From positions 39,368,398-39,432,397 of the forward strand of contig JANAVB010015600.1 in assembly GCA_029216955.1 (NCBI GenBank): a stretch of DNA of 64,000 nucleotides. Direction: 5' to 3'. The notes beneath the pieces are model-generated. The model was not told where the DNA came from, did not search any database, and worked only from the letters and a program-made list of their open reading frames with translations. A program made the translations under genes and the position numbers. Positions 1 through 10,680 of the stretch are shown in pieces; position 1 is the stretch's first letter; each line of letters opens with the position of its first letter. This DNA comes from Iris pallida. Its lineage: Eukaryota > Streptophyta > Magnoliopsida > Asparagales > Iridaceae.

Positions 1-544
1 AGACCGTGGTATAGCTTTTGCCTAAGTCAATCGTGCAACAACTTAATCCGTGGGATGAGCAAAGACAAAGCCAAGCCTTGTACTGTAGAATCGTGTATTG
101 AGACTTGTGGGACACTTTTGCTATGCCAAGCATTAGATGATGGGATCGTGCATGCTTTATCAAGCATTTATACGTGCGACGCCTATGACTTAAGCTTTTC
201 TTCTCCCAATCCATGGGACAAAAGACCGAGTGTCATTTTGAAAGCACGACATGCAACACTTCTGAGCCAACTGTGGGACCTTTCCATATTCTAACTCAAT
301 CTGACCCAAGTTGGGATTATTCCCTTAGGTATATGGATTCGTCTCTTTTACTATCAAGTCTACTTTTGCAGTTGAAAAGTTTCATTTTATTAGTGTGAAG
401 TCCAAGCAGAGACAAGTTCACCGAAGCCACCCACCCAAGTGAGGAGTTGCCTCGACCGAGCGGGACTTTGAGTAAGCCGTTGCATGGCTAAGTCCGAACG
501 CTATTGGCGTTTTGATTCCTTCGATTGAACTGAGCGGGACATGG
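1..544. other. Unassigned AT/GC-mixed DNA, no gene seen
   Basis: No reading frame here resembles a known family. The short open frames (55-294 and 213-398) overlap each other and have no recognisable domain. The sequence may be decayed retroelement DNA, but no terminal repeat, primer-binding site or coding relic could be recognised. Confidence 0.5.
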
Positions 545-1055
545 CACTACAGTTTGACCCAACATTTTTTAACCAAAATACCCCTCATCTCATTGTCTTA
601 TTCCTCTTTCCCCCTCCTCGCCCCGGGTAGCCATCGCCTCCTTCCCGACGCGTTGACCCCCTCCCCGTCCCGTCGTTGCTGTCGCTGCACTCGTCGTCGC
701 CGCTGCACTCCCCGTCGCCGCCGCCACCGCTACTGTACTCCCCGTCGTGCTGACCCCCCTCATCGCCCGCTGCGCTGACCTCCCCTTCCTGCCTCGATGA
801 CCCCCTCTCATTCCCGTCGATGATGATCACTACCACTGCTGCACTCGCCATAGGGGAGGAGAGAGAGGGTGGAGTGGCTAGGGGTGAGCATTCGGTTAAT
901 TCTGTTCAAACTGAACCGAATAACCGAAAATCGAATTGGACCGAAAATAAGCAAAACCGAGACCGAACCGAAATAGCCCATAACCGAATCAAATCGAACC
1001 GAATTAAGTCACCTCGATTTTCGGTTTCGTCGATTTATTCAATTTTCTATTGGCA

Positions 1056-1098
<43 letters not shown>

Positions 1099-1375
1099 CT
1101 AAAAAAATTTATTCAATTTTCGGTTTTGGATTGAAACCGAAACCGAATAAGGGAATAAAAAAATTTACTATTTTCAAAACCGAAACAGAACCTAATCTCT
1201 TATTCGGTTCGGTTCGATTTTTGGTCTAAAACCGAATAATGCTCCCCCTAGGAGCGGGGGGGAGGGAGCAGGGGAGATCAGCTGCAGGGTGGCTCTCAAG
1301 GGGGTGGGGGCAGGGAAGAAGACAATGGAGAGGACATTTTGGTCAAAAATGTTGGATCAAAGTCGTTGACCATCA
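545..1375. repeat. Imperfect fold-back (inverted repeat) with C-rich arms
   Basis: The stretch at about 552-625 (gtttgacccaacatttttta, then caaaatacccctcatctcat, then pyrimidine-rich DNA) is matched in inverted orientation at about 1300-1365 (gaggacattttggtcaaaaa followed by tgttggatcaa). The arms continue as C-rich (left) and G-rich (right) simple sequence and enclose the MITE at 879-1250. This suggests an older fold-back or MITE-like element into which the hAT-like MITE jumped. Arms are imperfect and I could not fix the outer ends or a target duplication. The glycine- or proline-rich frames in this CCG-rich tract are composition artefacts. Confidence 0.45.
879..1250. mobile_element. hAT-like MITE
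   Basis: The left end TAGGGGTGAGCATTCGGTT (from 879) is mirrored at the right end as AACCGAATAATGCTCCCCCTA (to 1250), giving imperfect terminal inverted repeats. The interior is full of CCGAA/TTCGG words in inverted pairs. The flanks GGAGTGGC (871-878) and GGAGCGGG (1251-1258) match at 6 of 8 positions, as expected for a decayed 8-bp hAT target-site duplication. A (TA)n microsatellite occupies about 1062-1096. At 372 bp and with no transposase frame it is non-autonomous. Confidence 0.75.
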
Positions 1376-2238
1376 CTTCTAGACGATTTTTGTCAAAAAA
1401 TGGAGGGTTTTTTACATTATAAAAATTGTGTGGGATACACCTTGAAATATAGTAAATAAAGCAGGAGTCAAGTCAACTAAAATTTTATAGTTTTTTTGTA
1501 CGTACAATGCATGACTGTCACAAATAATTACTCTTTCTCATGTTTGATCAGAAAATAATGTACTCTGATGGTACACATTCTGGAGAATAAATAAGATACG
1601 TGTAAAAAATACATAAGGTCAACCAAGGTGTGTGATGCACAAGTTCATCATTTCTCCAAGTTCTACAGTTCTACTTCACATCGTTACTAGAAATATAGCA
1701 GAAAAAGTCAGTCTAAAAAAAGTAACAAAAATAAAATCAGGTACATCAACCGTTAAAGTTGGAAATCCATATAATAATAGATGAACTCGTGTCTCAAGTG
1801 TCGGGGTACGAATGTAGATTTTTCGTTCTCCAAACCTGAAAAAAAAACCTGTTGATGATCGAAGAAAAGACATAACTTAGACACAATTTCAAAATTCAAA
1901 CACAAAACGAGCAAAATGTAAACAAAACGATATTTACGTGAATGTTATGACAGTAAAAACTACAGACAATCACAGTTTAACACAAAAAGTCTTACTAATG
2001 AAATAAAAAGAATATACCGACTGTTTGCAAAAACAAAAGTTTCTTTAAAAACTAAGAAAAATAAAATATAAAATAGTACAATTTGATTTCTGGGAAAGTA
2101 CAACTATAGGAATCTGATCAGAAGACGATCAATTTATCCCTTGGATGCGATGTCGAAGAAGAAAGCATTTGGAGAGTGCTGCAGCAAGTGCTCAGGAGAT
2201 TATGATTATTAGTCATCCTTTGAAAGTGATTTAGAACT

Positions 2239-2250
2239 ATATTTATAGAG
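2239..2250 (-). promoter_or_regulatory. TATA box of Tat-A LTR
   Basis: Read on the minus strand this is CTCTATAAATATAG. It lies downstream of the word array and about 520 bp from the LTR edge at 2771, the layout seen in the Tat-C and Tat-D LTRs. It would drive leftward transcription. Confidence 0.5.
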
Positions 2251-2439
2251 TTTTGAAATAACGGTCAGCTAGTTATTCTGATTGGCACAGACAGCTATTG
2301 GCGTGCCATCACCCTTTGTGCGAACGGTTAACTTAATTGCATGGGACGCATGGCATTCTGTGAGAGAGATGCGCGTGGACATGGACAATATCGTGTGTAC
2401 GTTCTTCGAGAATAGTGGCATGTACGCCATGTCATGTAA

Positions 2440-2720
2440 TTGCTTTCGATGATAATTTGATTGATTAGCGCCAGCTGTTGAATGGCGCCAGACGCCATCT
2501 ACTGTTTTAGTGCCATCTGCTTAATTTATTGATTACCTCGTGCCAACTGCGAATGGCGCGGGATAGCTGTCAGTCATTACAAAAAAATTGACACAATCTC
2601 CTCGTGCTGTCAGTTATGATGACAGTCGTTCGGCCTCTCCGAGAAGATTGCCACGTGTCAACCAGCGCCATCTGATGCCAGCGCCATCTGTTGACCAGCG
2701 CCATTTGATAACTTCAATCT
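2440..2720. repeat. GCCATCTG / GCGCCA word array in Tat-A LTR
   Basis: Words of the form gcgccagctg, gcgccatctg, gtgccatctg and gacgccatct recur with irregular spacing through the promoter-upstream part of the Tat-A LTR. The same word fills the intron of the adjacent plus-strand gene (3255-3560). It replaces, position for position, the ATGCGG array of Tat-C and Tat-D. Confidence 0.7.
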
Positions 2721-2771
2721 TGGAACCTTTTGTGAGTAGCACATGATGATTATACTTTTTAGGCTTCTATA

Positions 2772-2793
2772 AGACCCCATTCAAAGTTTTCAA
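2772..2793 (-). other. Polypurine tract of Tat-A
   Basis: On the minus strand the sequence reads gaactttgaatggggtctt immediately before the LTR edge, matching the actttgaagggggtct tracts of Tat-C and Tat-D. A polypurine tract primes plus-strand DNA synthesis and sits directly upstream of the 3' LTR. Confidence 0.65.
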
Positions 2794-3029
2794 ATGTGAA
2801 AAGTTTAAAAATTTGGAATACTTTGAATAAGAAGCATTTTTTTTACACGGTTGGCACACATTAGTATCATAATCGACCCCGACTTGTGGGCGCGAATCGC
2901 ACGACTGTTATGACTAGTTTTTAGCTATAAATAGCTCTGAGAAAAGAGATAGAAAATACTTTTTACTTGAAATCTTCTTCTTCCGATGCTCTTCCTCTTC
3001 TTCAATTGTTGAACTTTTGATCGATTGAA

Positions 3030-5420
3030 ATGGCCCCAAAGAGAAGCGCCGTCGAGAAGGGAAAGAAAGTGGCTGAAGCCACTTCGCGTGTGCCTCTACT
3101 GATGGTGCCACAGCACGTCATGCCATCGATGAGAGCCGAGGAGGCGAACCCAGCTTTTGAAGGTGAGGAGAACCTGAACGGAGAAGAAGATCGTAGAACG
3201 CTCGTGCCATCCGCATGTAGCGTGATCAAAGGCCAACCTTGACCCCCTCTTTCAGAGTGTTGGTCAATGCTTTGTGCCATCTGCATCACGTGCCACCTCT
3301 TTCAGAGTATTGGTCGATGCTTTGCGCCATGTGATGGCTTGTGCCACCTCTTTCAGAGTGTTGGCTTAAAATTAAAACAATGATGCCCTGCACTATTTGT
3401 CATATTTTGAACATGGTGCACCATCTGATGTCATGCGCTAACTGACTGATGCGCCATCTGATGTCATGCGCTAGCTGACTGATGTGCCATCTGTTTTAAG
3501 AACTGTCAGATTGCATGCGCCAACTATGGACTAGTTTTTCATATCCTACACCATCCATGATTGGTGCAAAGTATTTCTTTAAGAAATAATCTTTTAACTC
3601 TGAATTTTCTTTTGCAGTATCTGAGGGAAGACCCTTATGCGGAGGAATTGGCTTCTGCCTTCCGGGTGTCTGAGTACCAGGAAGACCTTTCTCATGTCAA
3701 GTTCCCATAATATGATCTTCCTGAGACTAGAAGAGCTATGCTAAATTCTAAGGATGACAGAACTTTCTTATGCCTGATGAATGGTGAACCCCTTGTAAGT
3801 TTGGATCAGGTTCCCCATAAGAAACTAGCCTTCTTATTTAGTGAGGCTATCAAGAAAGACAACCAGCCTAAATCAAAACGGGAAATATGAGTCTATATGA
3901 GTGGAAACAGACTAATATATCTCACTGATATGACGAGACATCTGTCCCTATCCCGTTACGCTCATGCCAGCTATCCTCAAAATATGGTATGAGATCTGAC
4001 TCCTTTCCAATAGGACAGAGTTGGGAGGATATGCCACAGATTAGGTCCCCAGAATAAGGACATGTTTTACAGCTCATCTGAGAGGAGTAATACTCATTTG
4101 AGGGGCCTAAAACCGAGCTGTGTGCCTTCTGAAGATTCATCCATGATGATCCCAGTTAGAATTCCTTTCTTCGCGAATCTTTTCGCTAAGGCTGAAGGAC
4201 AGTATCCAGACAAGAATATGCGGTTTACGGGTTTAATGAGTCCTGATAACAAACGCTGGAACTGTCTTTCAATCTGGGCTCTGAACAACTTTAGAGATGA
4301 GCTAATGGATTTAGAGCTTTATGAATCTATTTGGACATCTTCCGGCGGTATTCGCACCAATTCCAATCTGTTTTTGGCTTTGGTGGAAAGATACAACGAT
4401 AAGACAAGCACTTTTGTGACTCCTCATGGAGAGATATGTTTCGCCCTTCATGAGATGCAATACATCTCTCATTTGCCAATGGGCGAAAACCTATATGAAG
4501 AGTATGTGCCAACAAATGAAGAGTTGGACGATCTAGCTGAGAAAAACTCGAAAATGGTAGCAGTCTTCGACGAGCTTTTATGCTACTTCATGATCTGCAC
4601 TCTTCTGTATAAGAGTCATACAAAGGGGACGTACTATTGGTCCAAATGGTTGCCGTACCTATTTTTGGGCCACATCTAGGAGGACAAGGTGTAGGACCAC
4701 CTAGATTATGATCCTCGTTTTTTTGAACCGCTTGACCACAGCACTATCCAGAAAATGATAGAGAAGTCAAAGGATGTTGACAATGTGTTGAAGGAGGATT
4801 GTTATGAATTTAAAGCTGATACTCCTATCGAGACCTATATAAGACAAGGTGGTAGGCAAATGTCTCGAGAAGCGACTATGGCAGGCTTTCTTTCATTGTG
4901 GGTGCAAAGATTCGTGGTCCCCGGAGCCAGTGCTGTTGACAGGATCCACCGTGGTGTACTATTCGCCGATGTGCGTTTAGTGTTCGACCACAAGATGGAC
5001 ATTCTTTCTGCAATGACCTGCCGGTTGAATGCAGGTCTTCGTTCTTTCACAAATGCCATGATGACGGATCCTAGTACACGAGATGATTTTCCTCGTACAG
5101 AGATGCCATATACTTATTTGTTCGGATGGTTATTACTACACAACCCCATTCTGATGGATCCTGATCTAGGAGTCATAGGAGGAGACTTTATCAGACGTTA
5201 TACCATATCTCGGTGGAAAGTCAACACCCTTACTGACTGCCGAAAGGTATTGAATATGGGTTCCGAGTGAAGATTCTACTACGTACCTCCTCCTCCTGAA
5301 TGTGTGAATCTTTCTCCCCTGCTCATGGATTTAGAGCCTATGGCTGCTCGCCCACCACCAGCTGCTTTTATGTGGTTGAAGATGATCAGACCCTCTCACT
5401 TGATATATCCGTAGAATCAA
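3030..5420 (+). pseudogene. Antisense plant-mobile-domain (PMD) gene of Tat-A, decayed
   Basis: The start MAPKRSAVEKGKK is a lysine-rich leader like those of the antisense genes in Tat-C (22111) and Tat-D (56505). A putative donor near 3162 (gaaggtgagg), a word-array intron and an acceptor at 3617 (tttgcag) lead to a second exon. That exon has stops at about 3708, 3888 and beyond, then a long PMD-like stretch at 4062-4679 and 4755-5270. The key block near 4390-4470 (NDKTSTFVTPHGEICFALHE) matches the Tat-D PMD block. Further matches are VPTNEELDDL and FGWLLLHN. PMD (aminotransferase-like, PF10536) occurs in plant proteins such as MAIN/MAIL1 and as an extra ORF in Ty3/gypsy elements. It lies antisense to Tat-A, between the polypurine tract and the lost pol. 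The stops make it a pseudogene. Confidence 0.7.
3255..3560. repeat. Word array in intron of the Tat-A antisense gene
   Basis: Repeats of tgccatctg, tgcgccatctg and tgccacctctttcagagt run through the presumed first intron. Three longer units carry ctctttcagagtgttgg (about 3246, 3297 and 3346), spaced about 50 bp. The LTR of the same element uses the same GCCATCTG word. Confidence 0.65.
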
Positions 5421-5889
5421 GGAATTTTAGGCACATCTAAGGCCAGAACTCCTATGCGCCCTAAATATCATGCGTCCCATGTGCCAAAAAACTCAGCAGA
5501 ACACTTGACACAACAGAAAACAGCAAAGAAGTAGAGACATAAAAATTGGGCTTTTATTCCATATAAAAGTCTATTACATGTCTACAACTTTTTTACAAAG
5601 GAGAATTCTTTTACAAAGAGAAAGAAAATCCTAAAAGCTACAGCCAGGCACATCACTTCAACATACAGCCAGGTACATCACTCATGCACCAAGTGGCAGT
5701 CTCCTCATATTCTGTGCAAAGAATTTGCATTAATGACGATAAATCTACCTCTTCGTATTCAGCCAAGTTAAAACAGCCATTAAATGCCTCGAAGAACTCA
5801 ACAGACGGGCTAATGAGGATGTGCCATCTGGCAAATTCACCGTCAGCACCATGTACTCTGTACCGATGGGACATAGACCCATACGCCTA
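5421..5889. other. Junction region between Tat-A and Tat-B; one small minus-strand frame
   Basis: The PMD similarity of Tat-A fades by about 5420 and LTR-like sequence of Tat-B follows. An uninterrupted 73-codon frame lies on the minus strand at 5653-5874, followed on that strand by AATAAAAG near 5553. I do not recognise the peptide, which has an acidic middle and two Cys near the end. It may be an antisense gene fragment or chance. Neither element end nor a target duplication could be fixed here. Confidence 0.3.
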
Positions 5890-6963
5890 ATGGGGCACAA
5901 ACTGATACGTCCACTTCAACTCGTCACCCATCAAGAATTTAATGCTATGTGACAGAGTTGGCAGCCGTTCCCTGAAAACTGAACGGTTGGCAGATTTTTG
6001 CAGAAAACGAAGAGCCACAGACGTCAGCATCATCATTACTGTCCTTGCCACGTGGCTGGCCGATCACTCGCATGCGCCGCCATAACCATGCGCCTAGAAG
6101 TCCGCATGCACCTCAAAAGCCATACGTCCCGATTTACACCTGATCCCAAATGACAGAAGCCAAGTCTTTGCATGTGCCTCCACAGCCATGCACTCGAAGC
6201 TCTGCATGCGCCTCAGAAGCCATGCGCTTAGACTTATCTGTGACTCCTAAAAGTCATAGACCAAGTCGCCCCATGCGCTAGATCCTAGGCGCATCCTGAC
6301 AGATCACCCTCCACCAAATCCGATATTTTTGAGGCATAAACACGTGCCACGTGTCATTTGACTCAATTCTGCCTACGAATGGGTGCTAACCACCCAAGAT
6401 CTCAGTAATGGTCGAATCTTCGCAACTGCCATGTGTCAGCTCCACCGCAGCCCAACAGTGTAGTTTAAACAAGATTCAGCTTCACCTCAGGGCACATCGT
6501 CCATACGCCCCACAACATCATCTATGTGGCATTCCCACGTATAGGTGCATGCTACATATGTGCGCATGAACAAATTAGTCTGCCGCCTATAAATAGAAGG
6601 ATCATTCCTTCATCGCGACACACAGACGCAGATCATCATATCTACGTACAGAGACAAGGAGAGTCATGTAACGTCTACTTCTCCTCCAAACGCACGAGCA
6701 GCCCAGACCTTCAGAGAATCCAAGATCGTCGTCAGATTATCAATGGAGTCAACGAATTACCACTCGCTCCACTGATACAGTTTCCAGATAAAAACAAAAG
6801 TGCACTCCAAGGACTACGTCTAAGTCCTATATTGTATAATATTCTGTTTGTAATTGAAATACCAAAGTTTTATCAACCAACAAAAGCTTCTGTCGATTAT
6901 GCTGGGGACTTCTTTCTCTTCTAACAAAAAAGTTGTGTCGTAATCCGACAACATCAAGCTAGG
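5890..6963 (+). repeat. LTR-like region of Tat-B
   Basis: A word array rich in CATGCGCC and CGCATGC (about 6060-6300) is followed by a TATA box at 6587-6597 and then, after about 370 bp, by an ORF1 relic. This order (array, TATA, leader, ORF1, gag) matches the Tat-C and Tat-D LTRs. No clean TG/CA ends or primer-binding site were seen; the 3' edge may be near 6928 (ttctaaca). Confidence 0.45.
6587..6597 (+). promoter_or_regulatory. TATA box of Tat-B LTR
   Basis: CTATAAATAGA lies between the word array and the ORF1 relic, in the same position as in the other Tat LTRs. It would drive rightward transcription of ORF1 and gag. Confidence 0.5.
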
Positions 6964-6964
6964 C

Positions 6965-7740
6965 TACTCCCACAAGACACTCGTGGTGCACCTCAATCAA
7001 TAGGCGTATGAGGAGTTCATCTCTGAAGGCAGCGCAAGTCCTTCGAAGCGGCTGCCAAAGCCGAAGAAGACTTGCTAAGTCTTGGTGCACAAAGGAGATG
7101 CGTCGAGCATCACCGCTGAAGGAGACGTGCCACCGCAGCCGATCCTTCCTGCTGATTTTCTCAGCAAGCAAGATGCACCCACCAGTGTAGCGCATCTGCC
7201 AAGGAAACACAATGTAGACTGTATTCCCCAACTGTCCTCTTCCCAGTCGAAGAATATGCACCAATAAAACAAAGGCGCATCCAGCTTCCCGCGCATGAAC
7301 TCTGGCGTTCAGGAGAGGGTCTCTGTCTTTGACAGAATCACTCATTGTCATGGCGAGGATGAGTCAGATTCTGAGTACTATGCGCCTTCACGGGCTGGTA
7401 TGAAGAAATCCAAGACAGCATGGGCCATGCGCCCCAAATGTGTTACGCCTACAGTGAACCGGAGATGCACGCTCAAAATCATACGTGCTGCCGATTGTAA
7501 AATGTACAGAGTCGACTCAGGTGCATTTGCACCAGATACGAGCCGACTCTCAAAGTCCCCGTCTCGCTTGTGCGCATCTTCTGCGTTTGGAAACAACTCG
7601 TATGAGGCAAAACTCGTGACTTTGAACCCATATGCCCACGTGGGTTGTGCACATGAAGTGGATTCAAGTCACAATACATGTTGCTCCCCCATTAATGATC
7701 TAGGCGTATCTCATGTGCTAGAACTGGATCAGGGGGTGTA
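6965..7740 (+). pseudogene. ORF1 relic of Tat-B (pre-gag ORF)
   Basis: In shifting frames it matches the ORF1 of Tat-C and Tat-D. The stretch QQAYEEFISEGSASPSKR (about 6997-7050) parallels QQAFEEMLSDGSAGPVQRR of Tat-C. From 7321 onward SVFDRIT, then DSEYYAPSRAGMKK and IIRAADCKMYRV match SVFDRLS, DSSYYTLSGARRKK and IIRASDEKLYRT. Stops near 7065 and 7267 break it. Ogre/Tat elements are known to carry an ORF of unknown function before gag. The words in its coding sequence are of the GCGCC type (tatgcgccttca, catgcgcccc), as in its own LTR. Confidence 0.6.
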
Positions 7741-7797
7741 GCATTCACATGACCATCCTAGCACTTGGCCTCGCCATACACCTGAAGGGGTGTAAAA

Positions 7798-9757
7798 GTG
7801 AAACTCTCCCCTCATGATTTGTATAATGTGATCACTCACAAACGTAGATCAGGAGAGCTGACCATTAAGCACAATACGCCCCTCGCGGGGTATACTTGTG
7901 CCATGGTCACCATTAACTGTTGTTGTTACAAAACAATGGCTACATCATCCAGGCAGTCTGCGTTCCGACGTCATCTCAGAAAGAAGGTGCCAATTGAAGA
8001 TGAGTCAGAGCCCAAGGTCGCTTCTTGCCATGTTATATCCAACTCCCACTCATCAGGGAGAAAGACAACCACCAATCCCTCGACCTCAGCAGCATCATCC
8101 AAGAGCCAGCCGTGGAAAAGCAAAACGATGGTCCCATCCTCAGTGGTGTTTGAGAGCACCCGGTCAAAGAAGAAGGTTCCAGCTGAAGCATCAGCTGGGA
8201 GTGATCAAACTTCTACTATCCATGATAACCCTCCGCTTGAAGATGAGGACGTTCTCCAAGGAACCGACCCTGAGGTAGCTGGGGGTAGCCAGTACGAGGC
8301 CTCAGAAGGGAAGGCCCTTCTGCAGGAAAGTGAGGTCGAAAGTGAAGCCTCAACCGATCCATCCACTTCCACCCATGTTATGCCAGTCTATATGGCTGGG
8401 GGTGGTGATAAAGAAGAGTTAGACACTCCAGCTTCGAACATCGTGCAGCACATGGACACCATGGAGGGGAGCCTCAAAACCCTCTCTGCCACCATACAAT
8501 CCTTGACTCAAATGGTATTTGAGATTCGGACCACTCTGGCATCTCAACCATTATCAAGGGCACTTGTCTTCACAGTCCTGATCTAGGGGCCAATAGAGAA
8601 TAAAGTATACCCCTTCAATGGGTATCTTTGGGTGCAGATCATCACACTGCACCTCGGACGTCGGCTCCTTCAAATGCCGAGCTTCATACCTTACCGCCCT
8701 CACCGTCCCCCAATTCTACAGAAGAGCTGGTTGACATGATCAGAGATCTGCGCGAGCGCTTTGAAGCACGAAACAAGCAGAAAGAACGTCAAAAATGGGA
8801 ATCCCGCAACCTTATCCTCTCAAGTGGAATAAAGTGGTTTACCCTCCCAAGTATAAACCATAAATACTGACACCATACGATGGAAAGGATTTTCCTCGCC
8901 GATACCTGACCTACTTCCAGTCTCAAACGGGACATCTCCCAAAGGAAGACGCCCTACTCCATATCATCATTCGATGACTTGACATGCCTTTTCCTCGACC
9001 GATTCTACGATGGTGGGAAGGACATGACCATGTCATCTCTTATAGAAGTGTGCCAGACAGAGAAGGAGACTGTTCGAGACTTCATCGAACGTTTTTGACA
9101 AGCATGCTTAAGGTTGCCTCCGGGTATGCCAGAACATGCACAGACCGATGCCTGTAGCATGAACATGTCTCCTGCAATCAAGCTCTGGCTCGACTCCACC
9201 CATCCTCCTGATTGAAGTTCATTGATCATCGGGGCCGAAGCTGCTGAGAAGAAAGCACGTAATGCTTGCCTTCTGGGGGTTAAATTCCCCGCCTTTGATG
9301 ACAAAGGGAAACGTGCTGCTACCAACAATAGTGGGTGCATGGTAAAAGGAAAGGATGCATTGACTGTCAACGCTTTGAAAAGCACGCAAGGGCCCGTTCA
9401 GAAGCCTCCACCAGCACCGAGGCCGAAGGAGGTCTACTCCTTCAATGACGAGGACACCTTATACTCTTCGAGATGCTAAAACAGAGCGACAAGATCAAGT
9501 TACCTGATCCTAAGCATCCTAACGAGGTGGGCAGAGTGGGCGACCCGAGGTACTATAACTACCATCGGTTTGTTGGACATCAAACTCAAGACTGCTACAT
9601 CCTCAAGAACTACATACAATGCATGATCAATGCGAACGTCATCTCAATTGATTACGAGGAGAAGACAGTCTCGGCCAACATGGTGTCGCTCCAGTTCGAT
9701 ACCTTACCGCCTACTACAACTCAAGATGGTATTGTCTCCATCCCGAAGGCGACATTA
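7798..9757 (+). pseudogene. Degenerate gag of Tat-B, cut by the Tekay-like insertion
   Basis: The first intact block (7798-8586) holds TINCCCYKT, equivalent to VNCCCNK in the Tat-C and Tat-D gag. The acidic low-complexity middle also has a counterpart there (STIHDNPPLEDED against IHDNPVFQEDN). After a stop at 8586 the gag core is recognisable in pieces: FLDRFYDGGKDMTMSSLIEV near 8990-9045 and ETVRDFIERF near 9065-9098. Near 9550-9600 is a zinc-knuckle-like block (YYNYHRFVGHQTQDC) missing its first Cys, and 9677-9712 keeps VSANMVSLQF. Many stops and gaps mark it as old. It ends where the chromovirus LTR starts at 9758; the next part must lie beyond the window. Confidence 0.65.
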
Positions 9758-10384
9758 TGTCACGACCCGTACCCTAGAGTAAGGGCACGAGAAGTGAATA
9801 CGCCCAGCCTACGCCGTAGTGTCGGTAGTAGAACGCTGTCCTAGGTCACAACATCTAACAATATAAGGTACCTGTATAGTATATACACTCCGAGTGGAGG
9901 TGAAAATACAGAATACAGTCTCAATCACATCTAAGGTAGAATACGATAAGATAGATAGATATGAAACGAATCCACAAAGATGCAATAGATAGAGAATTCT
10001 AAGTGTCCAAGATATCACAGCAATCCTAAACATCTAGACTCAAATACAATAATCCAGAGAAAATAAATACAACAGAAGACTAATCTAAACTAAAGGTGTG
10101 TCATCCACTGCTAATGGATCCTACTGGAGATCCAAGTCACAGCAATCCTCTAGGGAAGTCCCATAATAAGTGGTACAGAGCGCCTCATCCTCATCCTCTA
10201 TAATATTTTCAACAGGTCCAGTCAGGACAGGAGCGAGCACAATACATCTCATACAAATCATAACAGGTTAGGAAATATAAATATGCTAGAGAGTAAGATA
10301 CATGAAACTGAAAGAACAACATGATATAAAAGAGAGAACTGTAAGTAAATAGCTACAATATATATAGATAACTATCAGTGACTA

Positions 10385-10680
10385 GTGATTCAGAGTACAA
10401 GATAAACATGTGAACAGCTGGAGGTGATTCATGTCTATACTAAAGAGTTGATTCATGACTACACTACTTTAGAATTATTTAAATGTTTAGTTCTACTCCC
10501 CCATCCCCAATCAATACACAAGGATCCAGTCAAGTTACATTAAGATTCGTGACTACGCTACTGGCTCATAATGAGTGATTCATGAATAGATTCATGAAGG
10601 CTCTGTGATTCATGAGAGTACAGGAATCACAAGCAGATTCATGATAGATTCATGATAATAGAAGCATGAGATACATGATG
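10385..10680. repeat. GATTCATGA array in chromovirus LTR
   Basis: About nine copies of gattcatg(a/t) occur in 300 bp, several in close pairs (for example gattcatgatagattcatga near 10632). The right LTR has the equivalent array at 18795-19090. The core TCATGA is a palindrome. No function is known to me. Confidence 0.65.

Larger units (their letters stand above)
1440..2771 (-). repeat. 3' LTR of Tat-A (left edge unresolved)
   Basis: The right edge is defined by homology: the junction at 2761-2845 (cttctata, then agaccccattcaaag, then a sequence ending near gaataagaagca) matches the LTR/polypurine-tract junctions of Tat-C (21581-21645) and, inverted, Tat-D (56950-57015). The expected terminal CA has become TA. 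A minus-strand TATA box lies at 2239-2250, and upstream of it (2440-2720) is the GCCATCTG word array in the same relative place as the ATGCGG array of the other Tat LTRs. The outer left end could not be located; 1440 is a guess from the length of the related LTRs. Confidence 0.5.

Noticed and set aside
585..851. Gly/Ala-rich frames on the minus strand
   Set aside because: Low-complexity CCG-rich DNA in the fold-back arm; no start context, domain or homologous copy.
7008..7351. Minus-strand 130-codon frame opposite the Tat-B ORF1
   Set aside because: The plus strand matches ORF1 of Tat-C and Tat-D; the minus frame has no homologous copy.
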